Positions 25,672 through 37,006 of a DNA stretch of 64,000 bases are shown here, one piece after another. Positions within the stretch are counted from its first letter, which is position 1. Each line of letters begins with the position of its first letter. Location of the stretch: NCBI GenBank assembly GCA_027625915.1, contig JANTQA010000026.1, forward strand, positions 2,356,001 through 2,420,000. Reading direction: 5' to 3'. The DNA is from Anaeramoeba flamelloides (Eukaryota; Metamonada; Anaeramoebidae). A program made the translations under genes and the position numbers. The notes under the pieces were generated by a model that worked only from the letters and a program-made list of their open reading frames with translations, searched no databases and was not told the DNA's origin.

Positions 25672-26207
25672 TAAACTAAAATTCAAAATTTTCGACACAA
25701 CTAAAACGTTACAAACAATCACAACAATACAATTTCATTCAAATTGGAGATAATTTTGATTTTTGTAAAATCTGAAAATCATTTTTTCATCTTTTCGTTT
25801 TTGTTTTCATTTCATTGTTTGAATTACGTAATTTGTTTCGTTTGATCAAAAATTTTTTTCAACCATTGATATTAAGTTAAAGCCAAGTTGTTCCAAATAG
25901 AAGAACTCAAATAAAATTAGTTTGTAGTATCTAACCTTTGATCGATCAATATTCCTAATAGAATTTAAACCAATTTACTAATGTATTTTTTTTGTTTTGC
26001 TCTCTCCAAAATTTTTAACACACCCATGATTTATTTGTATTGATAATTATTTATTTATTGTTTTGTGAGTATTGTAATTTATAAACAAGTGTTAACATTT
26101 CAATTAGTGAATGGTTCTAATTTGGTAAATCTTCTTGAATTGATTAAATAAGTTTTTTTTTTCACAAATCGAATTTTGGTGTGTTAAAAATTTTGAATTG
26201 GGGTTTA
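25672..26207 (+). mobile_element. TAAAC-type terminal-inverted-repeat element (family A)
   Basis: Starts TAAACTAAAATTCAAAATTT and ends TTTTGAATTGGGGTTTA, 536 bp. Very similar throughout to 40204-40744 and, reversed, to 39206-39746. Non-coding. Confidence 0.8.
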
Positions 26208-26795
26208 TTATTAAATTTCAAAATTAATTTTGCAAAAATTACTTTTTTAAACAGCCTATAAAATTCAAACAAAGTTTAAGATCGATCATCTAAGTACCAA
26301 AACAACAATGTTCTTGCATAATACATCAAAAAATCTTTTTTCCAATTCTCGGTATTGTAAACCTTAATTGCTAGTAAATAATCAAAAAAAATGTTCCTGT
26401 TGAAATTTTTGATTTTTCAAATAAAAGTTCTCTATTTTTCAATAACTCTTCTGAGATAAAAGTTCTTCTTTTCAAAGACAAATAAGAAAGAAAGAAACAA
26501 AGAAGAAAATTTAATCAAATTCTCCAATGAGATAAGGCAACTAATAAAAAAAGTAAATATACATGAAATTTTTTAAAGGATTATTTCAGGCAGTGCACTC
26601 TTAAAAAAAACTAGACAATTAATGAGCCACTTTCTGACAAAGAATTAAAGTTGATGAATCAATTGTTTTCATGGAAGAATCGATTTATCTTTTATTTTTC
26701 AAATATTATCTTATTTTTTCTTTTTTTTTTCCATATCTTTTTCCTTTGTAACTTTTCCTTTTCTTTTTCATTTTCCAAAAAAAATAATTTTCAAA

Positions 26796-28102
26796 ATGGG
26801 CAACCTATTAAGAGATCCAGTCTATTCTGAGGTCTTGGATCTTAGTGGCCTGGAACTACAAAAATTACCGTCGTTAATCAAATATTACCAAAACTTAAAA
26901 AGCCTGACTTTAAATTTAAATAACATACGAGACTTGCCACGAGTGCTCTTTAAGAAAGGCACCTTGGAGTGCCTAAATTGGGGCCGCAATGGGGTGACGA
27001 AATTGCCTAAGAATTTGTTCAAAATCGCTGGTCTGAAGGCACTGAACATGGGCAACAATAAGATCGCAAGCATCCCAGCTGCAATTAGCAAATTAGACAA
27101 ATTAGAAAATTTAATCCTGTGTGGCAACCAATTAAGCACCTTGCCAAGGGAGTTTTCACAATTAAAAAACCTTATTGAATTAGATCTGTATCGTAATTCC
27201 TTTGAAGAATTTCCCGAGTGTGTTTGTGAATTAAAGAACTTGCAAGCATTAAAAATCGGTGGCAATTGGTTAAAGAAGTTACCAAAAAGTTTTAACAAAT
27301 TAATTTCTTTAAAAAGCCTTTCATTGACATGCAACGATTTCCACGAATTCCCCAGCTTAGCATTACTTGAGGTGACAACACTCGTCGAGCTTCAAATCAC
27401 TTCAAATTCCATTGCCAAGATCCCTGATAGCTGTGGGTTATTGGTTAATCTACGAACATTGGATCTTCGGACCAACTTGATCCAGGAAATATCACCAAAG
27501 CTCTCACAACTGAAGGCGCTAGTTCGATTAGATTTGCAAAGAAACCAATTGAGCGATCTTCCTGTTGAGCTTGGTGCCTTACAAATTACGGAATTAAACC
27601 TTTCGGATAACTTGTTTACACAGTTCCCCAAAGCCGTGGCGCAAATGAAGTGCCTTCAAAAGTTGCACTTGGCTAGGAACAAGATCGCTGATTTAGATTT
27701 GGACGACTTTACTTATCTTCAGTCTCTGTTTGAATTAGATTTGTCTCATAACAGAATCAAAATATTGACACCTCAATTTTTAAAGGGCGCGACAGGCCTC
27801 AAAAAAATCTCAATCTCTCATAACCAACTCACCCAAATACCAGACGGAATTGAAAATTTACAACGCTTAATGATTTTGAATGCTCCTAACAATCAAATCA
27901 GCTTTGTTTCTGAAAAAATTTCCACGTTAAATTATTTCATCGAAGTTGATTTGTCCTTTAACAAATTAGAGACTTTCCCCCAAGGGTTGACACACATTTT
28001 TGGTTTGATGAAAATAAATTTAAATAATAATTCAATAGCTGAAATTGGCTGTTCAATGTCGGACCTGAAAAAATTAAATTATTTAAATTTGTCCTTTAAT
28101 GA
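26796..28102 (+). CDS. LRR-PP2C protein phosphatase, first exon (leucine-rich repeats)
   Basis: Encodes residues 1-435, nearly all leucine-rich repeats of about 23 residues with the LxxLxLxxNxLxxLP pattern (for example LENLILCGNQLSTLPREF, LQALKIGGNWLKKLPKS). There are about 18 repeats in this exon. The start MGNLLRDP follows a pyrimidine-rich leader and has Gly at position 2, so N-myristoylation is possible but unproven. The exon ends in the middle of a repeat (LNLSFNE) at GA|GTAATA; the next exon (30159) completes that Glu and the repeat without a gap. This exon is noticeably richer in G and C than exons 2-3. LRRs here would be the substrate- or partner-binding part of the phosphatase encoded downstream. 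Confidence 0.9.
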
Positions 28103-30158
28103 GTAATAATTTTGCTATTCTTTTTTATTTTTATTTATATTTTTTTTTGATAAATTTTACTTATTTATTCAATTCTTGTCTATGAGTTTTTAAATGGAAA
28201 AACTAAACTCTTTTTCAAATAAAAAGGCACAGCAAAATTTCAAGAATTATTCATAATTGAATCAAATTAATTGTAGTATCATTCTAAAATCTCAGAAACT
28301 CTTTAAAACAGAAAAAAATACACTCAACTGAATCTTTAAAACTCATTAAAACAAAACAATAAAAATTAAAATTAAATATTTTAAAAATTGGTGTCCCCTT
28401 TTGTTTGAAATGAGAAATCTCGTTTTGTAAATTGTAAAGGAAAAAAAATTATAAAATCAATAAAAACCGCTGAACAAGTGAATTGAGAAAAAGTTCTTTA
28501 CAATTTTATTGATAATTCTTTACACGTCAAACTTTTGTTCTTTAAAGTCTCAGATCCAATATAAAGCTGCAATTCATCAGGGTATCTGTTGGAATTGTTT
28601 TTTCCTTTATTTTCTTTTTTTCTCTTTGTTCCATGTATCAATCTAATAATGATTTTTCTTAATTCCCATAACTATCTCATTCGAAATCAAACTGAAACTG
28701 TTTCCATTTTTATATTAATACATTATTTCCAAATTGATTTCTTTTTATCTTGCGTTTTTTTTTTTTTTCCAACTGTTCAATATCCACAAATATAAAAACA
28801 AAAAATGAACAATTAAAATGAAAATCACCTATTAGTAATTATCTTATTAACAATCAAATTTAATAAGCTAAATTTCAAAAATAAGGGTAGATTTTTCATC
28901 ATAAAAAAATTTGCTTAATTGTTTTGTTTTGTTTTTTGAATAATAATGTATTTTAATAAAGTGTTTAGAGATAATAACCAATATAGATTAATAAATAAAA
29001 ATATAGTGTAATCATTTTATTTTTTGAAAGACAAATGAAACAAGAAAAAAATAATAATAAAAAAGTTTACCCCTAATTTTGAATTTGGCTTTAGTATTGA
29101 CAATTTGAGAGGTGTGCCCTTTTGTTTGAAAAAGAGTTTATTTAAAAAAAAAAATATTATTGAATTTTCAGAATACATGAATCTGTAGAAACGAGATTTT
29201 AAATATTGATTTATTCGAAATAATTTTAAAAAAAAATTTACCTAGTTTTCCTTTTTAATAAAATTTAATAGGGAAATTTGTGAAAATGATTTTTTTTGTG
29301 ATACAATAAAATTTTCAGGAGTTTTTCCAAATATCGCGAATTTCTGATTTGATCACAAATAAAAATAGTTTCCACGAATTTAAGAATTATTCCTGAAAAT
29401 ATCTTTGTCAACTCAAAAAAATTCAAGATATAATTTTTTCAAAATTATGTTAAATAAAAAAGCATCAATTACATCTTTTTTAATGTTTATTGGCTTTTTA
29501 AGTCACTGTTTAAAAGTATTAAAACTAAAAAATAATTGAGTCAATTTATTCCAACTTTTTTTTTTGATTATCAAAGAATTTGTCAAATTATCACGAGTTT
29601 TTAATATTATCAGAAATATTTTCAATTATCGACAAAAAAAAAAAACACAAATTGATGATAATCTACATTATCGTGAAAAGATAAATTAATCACTAATTTG
29701 TCAATTTGTTATGAAAATTCTAAAATTGCTGATAATCCCGAATGACTCTACTTTCAAATCATTTCTTTACAGAAGAATATTTAGGAAGATCAATTAAATT
29801 TCCAAACTTTCCTTGTATTTAAACCCAGAAAACGTTTATTCAAACCTAAGGTAACAAAATTTAACAAAAAATGGTAAAAAATATTTGAAAAATATTTTTT
29901 TGAATTTATCATTAAAAATAATCAAACCAAAAATAAAAAAGTCCTTATACTCCCGTGTTCTAATTATTTTAGGTTCAAGATTTGGTACCATCAGTTTTAT
30001 TAATTGAGATTTTCATTTGAAAAAAAAAAAAAATACAAACAGTTCAATTTTTAAAAACAACCTCATTAGTTATTCCATGATTTTATTCATGAATTATTCG
30101 ATTAATTTTTTTATTCTTGATTTTCAAAATTTTTTTGTTACATTAATAATTTAAATAG
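28103..30158 (+). other. 2.06 kb intron 1 of the LRR-PP2C gene
   Basis: GTAATAAT donor and TAAATAG acceptor; phase 2 on both sides restores an intact repeat (SFNEFEIFPKEIFSIPKL). It contains one short inverted-repeat element (28864-29093); the remainder is AT-rich without recognised features. Confidence 0.9.
28864..29093. mobile_element. TAAGC-type inverted-repeat element (family S), short form
   Basis: TAAGCTAAATTTCAAAAATA opens the copy and CCTAATTTTGAATTTGGCT with TTA closes it. It is about 230 bp and shares its interior (the TTTTATTTTTTGAAAGACAA region) with the right part of the long element at 51854-53200, of which it looks like a deletion derivative. Confidence 0.65.
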
Positions 30159-32803
30159 ATTTGAAATTTTTCCAAAAGAAATCTTTTCAATTCCAAAATT
30201 GACGACTTTGTTAATTGGAGGATGCAAACTTCGGCGTATTCCAAGTGGCGTTTCAAATTTAATGTTTTTAAATGAATTAAATGCCTGCTCAAATAGAATA
30301 TATGAAATTTCTGAAGCCTTGGGATATATGAGATCGCTAACTAATTTAAATTTATCTGATAATAATTTGACAAAATTGCCGATTTCGTTACCGAAACTAA
30401 ATAACACTTTAAGAATACCAAGTTTAATTTTGGATTTTAGTTTTAATAAAATATCTCAATTGGGTGAAAAGTGGATCAATTTTACTAATTTAAAGGAATT
30501 AGATCTTTCTCATAACAAATTTGAAGAATTCCAAAAAGAAATCTTTAATTCATTTATCAATATTAAAACTTTGAAATTAAGCAATAATAAATTTAAAAAC
30601 GTTGACTTAACAGGATTGAAGCAATCAAAATCCTTACAATACTTAACTCTTGAAGGTACCACTTTAAATCAAGATTTTGAAAAGCTTTTAAAAAAAATTG
30701 AAAAGCATGAAAAAGTTCGAGCAGTGAATGTCAATTCCTTAATAAATCCAAATTATGTTGAAGATAAAGAAATTGACAAATCAACCTTTGAAAAGGTGAT
30801 TAATAGTTCAAGTGTTCGAGAAGGATTAGAAGAAGTACAAGCAATTGCCAAAGAAAATGAAACAAATGAAGGGAATAAAAAGAATAAAAACAAGAACAAT
30901 TTCTCCAAATTAGAAGAAATTTTATCAAATGAGAATCTAGATACCTCCTTATGCCGCCCAATCATTTTTCAGAAAGAAAATTCTAAATTTTATGTTGGTT
31001 ATTCAGAAACTCAAGGACGAAGGCCTACAATGGAAGACTCAATTGATATTAAATTGAATTTTGGTAATCATGTTGATTGGAATTTCTTTGCTGTTTATGA
31101 TGGACATGGTAAGTTTTTTATTTATTTTCTTAGTTTTTTTTGTGTTTTTTGTTTATTGTTTATTTTATTAGTTTATTATTATTTTTCTTTTTTTTATTTA
31201 TTTTTCTCACATTATATTATCTTTTTTTGAACAAAATATCATAATAATTATACGTATCTAATATCAATATGTTATGTAATATTTCTGTTTAAATATTCTA
31301 GGTGGTAGAGATGCAGCACATTATATTGGAAATAATTTATCAAAAAAATTTTTAAAAAAACTTCAAAAATTACATGAAAAAAATAAAAAAATATTTTTAG
31401 ATGACAAAGCAATGTTTAATCTGTATTTTGACACTTTTAATGAGATTAATGAAGAACTGAATTCAAAAAAGGAAAATAGTGGTGCAACGGGAGTCGTTGT
31501 TAACATTCTAGGAAATAATATTTATTGTGGCAATTTAGGAGATTCAAGAGGTGTTTTATGTAGATCTGGTAAAGCTATTAGAATGACCGTTGATCATAAA
31601 CCATGCTTAACCAAAGAAAGAAAACGAATTAGAGGGGTCGGAGGTGTTGTTACTGAAGACTTAAGAATAAATTCAGGATTAGGTGTTTCACGTTCCTTTG
31701 GTGATCTACCTTTCCAACCATATGTAACTCATTTTCCATATGTAACAAAACTTGACTTAACGGAAGAAGATCGTTATTTAATTCTCGCCTGTGATGGTAT
31801 TTGGGATGTTATTTCTGACCAAGAAGCCGTAGATTTAGTTTTAAAAATTAAAAATCCTATTCAGGCTGCTATCACCTTAAGAAATTTCGCTCTTTTGTCT
31901 TCAAGTTCAGATAATATCTCTGTAATTGTTGTAGACCTCAAGCCTGAAATTACAAAAAAGGAATTGCAATCACAACAGGAAAAAATTAAAATCCAAATTG
32001 AAAAGGATCTTGAATATGTTAAAAAACAAGCAAAAATTGATGTTTGGGTAAAAAAAGAACTTGAAAAAAAAAAAAATCCTAATCAAGGTTCTAATTCTCG
32101 AAGAAGAGGTGGACCGTTACAAAAATTAGAACGTCCAATTCTTATGAATTTAGAAATTGAAAAGGAAGAAAAAGAAGAAAAAGAAGAAAAGGGAGGAAAA
32201 GGAGAAAAAGAAGAAAAGGGAGGAAAAGAAGGAAAGGGAGAAAAAGAAGAAAAAGAAGAAACGGGAGGAAAAGGAGAAAAAGAAGAAAAAGAAGAAAAAG
32301 AAGAAATGGAAGAAAAAGAAGAAATGGGAGGAAAAGAAGAACAAGAAGAACAAGAAGAACAAGAAGAAAAGGGAGGAAAAGAAGAACAGGAAGAACAGGA
32401 AGAACAGGAAGAACAGCAAAAACAAGAAGAAAAAGGAGAAAATGAAGAAAAGGAAAAAAAGAAAGAAAATGATCATAAAGATAACTCTTCTGAATCTTCT
32501 AATTCTTCTAATTCATCTAACTCCTCCGAATCTTCTGCTAATGAATCAAGCGAAAAAAAAAAAGAAAAAAAAGAAAACGGAAAAGGAGGAAAAGAAGAAA
32601 AGAAAGAAAAAGAAGAAAAGAAAGAAAAAGAAGAAAAAGAAAAAAAAAAAGAAAAAAAAGAAAAAGAAGAAAAGGAAGAAAAGGAAAAAAAGAAAGAAAA
32701 CGAAGATAAAGATAACTCTTCTAAATCTTCTAAATCTTCTAGATCATCTAACTCATCGAGTTCATCTAGTTCATCTAACTCCTCTGATGATGAGAAAAAT
32801 TAA
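30159..32803 (+). CDS. LRR-PP2C protein phosphatase, exons 2 and 3 (last LRRs, PP2C domain, charged tail)
   Basis: The exons are 30159-31108 and 31302-32803, separated by a 193-bp intron (GTAAGT..TTCTAG). With exon 1 this makes a 1252-residue protein. Residues to about 600 are LRRs. The PP2C domain (about 705-970) shows every metal and phosphate motif: GRRPTMED, YDGHGG (rebuilt across the intron), SGATGVVV, GDSRGVL, DHKP, VSRSFGDL, ACDGIWDV and SSDNISVIVV. It should therefore be an active Mg/Mn-dependent Ser/Thr phosphatase. The tail is Glu/Lys/Gly-rich, with two similar blocks ending in Ser/Asn runs (near 32480-32550 and 32710-32790). The layout resembles PHLPP without its PH domain, and the LRR-PP2C proteins of Entamoeba-like protists. 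Probably cytosolic or membrane-associated; the substrate is unknown. Confidence 0.92.
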
Positions 32804-33784
32804 TCAAGTAAAAAATTCAAAATCTTTTTATGAAAAATTTTCATCTCCCAAAACCCTTTTAATTAATTAAACAATAATTAAAATATTTATCCTTTTTTTC
32901 AATATTTTATAGACAAAATTATAATATTTCTCTTCTCATAAGTAAAAGCATTTTTTTGTGTTTTTGATTTTAATTTTTTTATTTTTGAGTTTATTAAGGA
33001 ATTGGGTATATGGGATAATAAGTTTTTAGAAAGGATCTTTGAATAAATTTTTCGATATTTATAAATCTATATGGGAATTAAAAAAACGAAAAATTTTTTT
33101 CAAATGAAAATAGAAAAAGAAATCATTCCATTGGTTGGCTAACAAATTTATCATCAAAATACAAAATTAACCGATTGTTGATTCTGTGAAAATATGTTTA
33201 TTACTAACAATTAATTTATTAAAAAAAATATTTATGAATCCATTTTTCTTGATAAATTTATTTTTCTTTTTTTTGCTGGAAAATTAGGTTTTATTAATTA
33301 TAACTTGGTCTATTTTTGCTTCGGTTTTATAAATTATTCTTGGGGAATGTTGATTAATTTTTAAAAACAATTCTGAATTTTTTTATTTTTAATTTATTAG
33401 GGAAGAAATGTAATTTACACGTTAGACGCAGTTAGTTCGAATTTTGTCTTAATTTTTTATTTTTTTTTTCATATTGAATTTTTTTCTTAATCAATATCAT
33501 CTAATAAAATATTAATCTTTCAAATGAAATAGTCGTATACCTATTGTTGTTAAGAAAATTCCCCTTTTATCATTTCACCTCATTTTGTTTTATTTTAGTA
33601 AAGTACTCTCTGTTTCCAAGATATTCCAGTGAAAATAGAATTCGTTCAAAAAAGTAATAATAATTTAAAGATTTCATATTATTCAAAAAGAAAATAAAAA
33701 TAATTTATATAAAAACTTAAATTTAAAATCTGAAATTATAAGAAATTCAAATTAAAACCTACAAAAGAGACAGTATTTCAAAAG

Positions 33785-33965
33785 ATTTAAAAATGATAAA
33801 ATATTTAGGTATAAACTTGGATAAAAATTCACAGATTGTTTATATTTACAATAATCTAAAGAAATATATAACAACTACAAATATTTATTCAATAATAATT
33901 CTCTGAATAATATTTGAAAAAATAGATTATCTTAATTTTTTTATAATAAGTTTATTAACATATGA
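33785..33965 (+). mobile_element. Degenerate LINE reverse-transcriptase relic
   Basis: Translation gives KYLGINLDKNSQIVYIY, matching the post-YADD block of the LINE at 41190 (FYLGIWLEKN), followed after a stop by FFIISLLTYDFGNFYI, which resembles SFKALILSQLYYGLEIFD there. Short and decayed; its borders are uncertain. Confidence 0.45.
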
Positions 33966-34332
33966 TTTTGGAAATTTTTATATTATGAGATAAAATAACG
34001 ACCTCAAATTAATTTTTTTTTTTTTTTTCGGATTAATTCATTGATTACTGGAATCTGCCAAATAAACAGAAATACACTAATTCTTATTTACAGAAAAGAA
34101 TTTAAAATTCGAAATTTTGGTCTTTTCAATGAATAAAAAAAAATTGATATTGAAAATAAATTAAAAAAAAAAAAAATATCTTCCTTATCTTGATAAATTA
34201 ATCTAATATAGTCGTATTAATAAATAAAAGTAATAACAGGAATTCAGAATCAAAATAAAATAAGTTAATAAATTAATAACTTTAATAATATTTTCTATCT
34301 TTTAATTGCTAACTTATTTATTTTTTTTTGGC

Positions 34333-34500
34333 ATTTCAAAAGAATTGAGTAAAATCATAGATTTTTCTCGATTATTTTGGATTCTAGAAAAGTAGGGTAA
34401 AGTTTATTTTACTTATAGAAATGAATGGAAAATTTATTGAAATTTTTGGTTTAATTCTCAAAGAAATATAAACCTAGGACACTCTACGGCAATCTACGAC
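34333..34500. repeat. Family H repeat, partial
   Basis: Contains AAAGAATTGAGTAAAATC, TTCTAGAAAAG and ATAAACCTAGGACACTCTAC, phrases shared with the blocks at 3998, 56940 and 63689. Confidence 0.45.
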
Positions 34501-34809
34501 ATATTCTAAACCCCAATAAAATATTACACATTAAGAAAAAATAATATTTATTTTTTTAAAAATCTAAGATATTTATGCTATCCTTCAAGTTCAACAATTC
34601 GTTAATTGTAGATCAACTACTAACTACTTAAATAGATATCACTATGTAATGAAATAAAAAAATTAAAATAAATTACTATCTCCTGGTTTAAAAATGTGAT
34701 CAGAAATAATAGAAAATATTTGTTTTATATAGGTGTTTCCTTCCAATTGAAAATAATTGATAATTTAAAATAAATTTTTTCATATATAATCTTCTTGAAT
34801 TCATTTTGC

Positions 34810-34995
34810 GGAATTAATGTCAACCAAGGAGAGGTCCAAGATTAAATTTGGTTGTTATTGTGTTTAAAACATATTAATGTGTAATAGTTCAAAGGTCTCA
34901 AAAAAATTGATTAATCAAGTCGTATTATTTGTTGATCCTCATCAATTAAAAATGTTCAATTGTATTACTGATAATTGAATTATCAATATGAAAAA
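34810..34995 (+). mobile_element. Family G element, left-end fragment
   Basis: Matches 11500-11720: ACCAAGGAGAGGTCCAAGAT, TTGTTATTGTGTTTAA, GGTCTCAAAAAAATTGATTA and a GTTGATCCTCATCA region. Confidence 0.5.
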
Positions 34996-35246
34996 AAATT
35001 TCACTTAAAATTTCATAATTTTCTTTTATAAAGTGGGTACTCAAAGAAGTGAGTTGTAAATTCCATTTCAGAACCATTGGTTCATTAAAAATCAACTTTT
35101 GAAAATTTTATAATTTTATTAATTCAAGTTATCTATTTTAATAAAAAAATACTATTTTAATATTTAGTTCTATATACTATAAATATTTATTTTTCTTCTA
35201 AAAATAAAAAAAAGTAAAAAAAAATATATATAAAAATTGGGCAATA

Positions 35247-35778
35247 TAAACTATATTCAAAAAATTTGGACACAATTTAAACAGTGAAAAGAACATCATT
35301 ACTACACTTTAAATTCAATTTGGATAGAATTTTGATTTTACAAACTATTTCATTTTTTGTCTTTTTTGTTTTGTTTTCATTTCCTTTTTTGTAGTTACGT
35401 AATCTGTTTCGTTGGATATGGAATTTTTTTTTCGATGGCGATAGAAGGTTAGTCTTGAGTTTCTTAAATTGAAAAACAACATACAATTGGTAGATGGTAA
35501 CTTAACATTTGATCGATCAACAATTGTTGGTGAAATTTCAACAAATTTACCAATACATTTTCTGTTCAGCTTGTTTCATTATTGTGGACACACCTGTTTT
35601 TATTTTTGAGTTTTATATTTTTTTCTTTTATTTGGATTAAAATTATTACTCAATAAAACATATATACTGTGTAACTTAAATGTGGTTTTATATTGGGTTT
35701 GGAAAAATACAATAAATTGGGTTTTTTTTTAGCCTATTTTTGATTTTGGGTTTGTCCAAATTATTCGAATGGGGTTTA
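35247..35778 (+). mobile_element. TAAAC-type terminal-inverted-repeat element (family B), full copy
   Basis: Starts TAAACTATATTCAAAAAATT and ends ATTCGAATGGGGTTTA; 532 bp. It carries the family B core (ATTTGATCGATCAACAATTG near 35505). A 69-codon open frame on its minus strand is incidental. Confidence 0.75.
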
Positions 35779-35924
35779 TTATGAATTGTAGTTTAATTTA
35801 AAAACTCTATTTGAAATTGGAAATTGAAAAGGTAGTGGAAATTTTTCACTGTTATAATTCAAATACAAGTATCCAAAAACACAAGTATTTCAGGAAAAAA
35901 ATCTGTATATGGTACAAGTACAAA

Positions 35925-36490
35925 GGATTAATAATCATTATTCATACTCCAAAGTTACAAAATATTATTCTAAAATTTGTCGCGGAATGAATTTTAGTTG
36001 CTAAAAAATTCATTTTTTTAAAAATTTCAAATAATTAACCAATAGTTTCTGTAAACAAATTATTTCTGATTTATTGGAAATATATTGATGTTGCAATTAG
36101 CTTCATAAAAAGGAAAATAATCTAATCATTCTTTGGGTTTTTTTATGTTGATGATTATTGCGCTAATCTTTGAAATTTGAAAAATAAGTTAAAATAGTTA
36201 CTTATGGAATTTCTAAATTTCAATTTATTAAATAATGGAATAATATTATTTTGAAGTTTTTATTTTTAGATTTTACCAGGAATTAATAAAAAAAGTTCCA
36301 AAATGACAATCTCAAATAATGATGATCCTTAGAAAAAAATCTCAATTAATTTAGGGAGCAACAACATTTAAATGAGATTTTTTAAAGTCACAGAAACAAT
36401 GTGAGCAATGCAGAAGTAATATCATTTACACCCAATTACAAAATACTTTAATTATAAACAAATTTATATAGGCACTAATCACTTAAACCA
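35925..36490 (+). mobile_element. Family G element, right-hand portion
   Basis: Follows 11700-12250: TCCAAAGTTACAAAATATTA, AGCTTCATAAAAAGGAAAA, CATTCTTTGGG, and an AATATCATTTACACCCAATT end. Diverged, non-coding. Confidence 0.5.
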
Positions 36491-37006
36491 TTACAGTTTG
36501 AAATTATTTTCATTAATTAATACTGTGATATTCAAAAAATGTAAAAAAAAAAATAAACTTTAATTTCCATTTTATTAGTTACTGATTATTGCAATTCTAA
36601 AACATTTCCTAACAAAGAATATTTTATGAAAATCAACAAATTTTACAAAGTTTCTTGAATTTTTAAACCAATAAAAATATTTATTCAAAACCGAGTTCTA
36701 AATATTTCTAAAACCAAAAATGAAATAAAAATTTTAAAACTTTTATTTAGATTTATCAAAAACCGTGAAATCTAAAATTAAATAGATAAAATTCCAGAAA
36801 GGGAATTTATATTAAAAAAATATGTCTAGTTTATTTTTTTAATTTAAGAAATATATAAAAAAAAAGCAAACTAACAGCATCTAGAGTATAATTTAAACTT
36901 CTTCAATGATCCAAATAAATAAATAATAAAAAAATTAAATTTTTGTTATTTACAAATGTTGGATTTCCGATAAAAAATAAATATAGACAGATTATATTGA
37001 TTAAAT

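Larger units (their letters stand above)
22714..26795. other. Divergent intergenic region between RhoGAP and LRR-PP2C genes
   Basis: It must hold the promoters of both genes; I see no diagnostic core promoter motif in such AT-rich DNA. The 60 bases before the LRR-PP2C ATG are pyrimidine-rich (CTTTTTCCTTTG, CTTTTCCTTTTC). Two DNA elements lie within (24610-24807, 25672-26207). A 64-codon open frame at 24405-24599 has no family resemblance. Confidence 0.5.
32804..37006. other. Convergent intergenic region between LRR-PP2C and cullin genes
   Basis: No gene recognised in 4.2 kb. It holds a LINE relic, a family H repeat, two partial family G copies and one family B element, listed separately. The last 500 bases before the cullin stop are plain AT-rich DNA. 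Confidence 0.5.

Noticed and set aside
26885-27631. Two minus-strand open frames opposite the LRR exon
   Set aside because: Complement of regular leucine-rich repeats; no family resemblance, and the plus strand is clearly coding.
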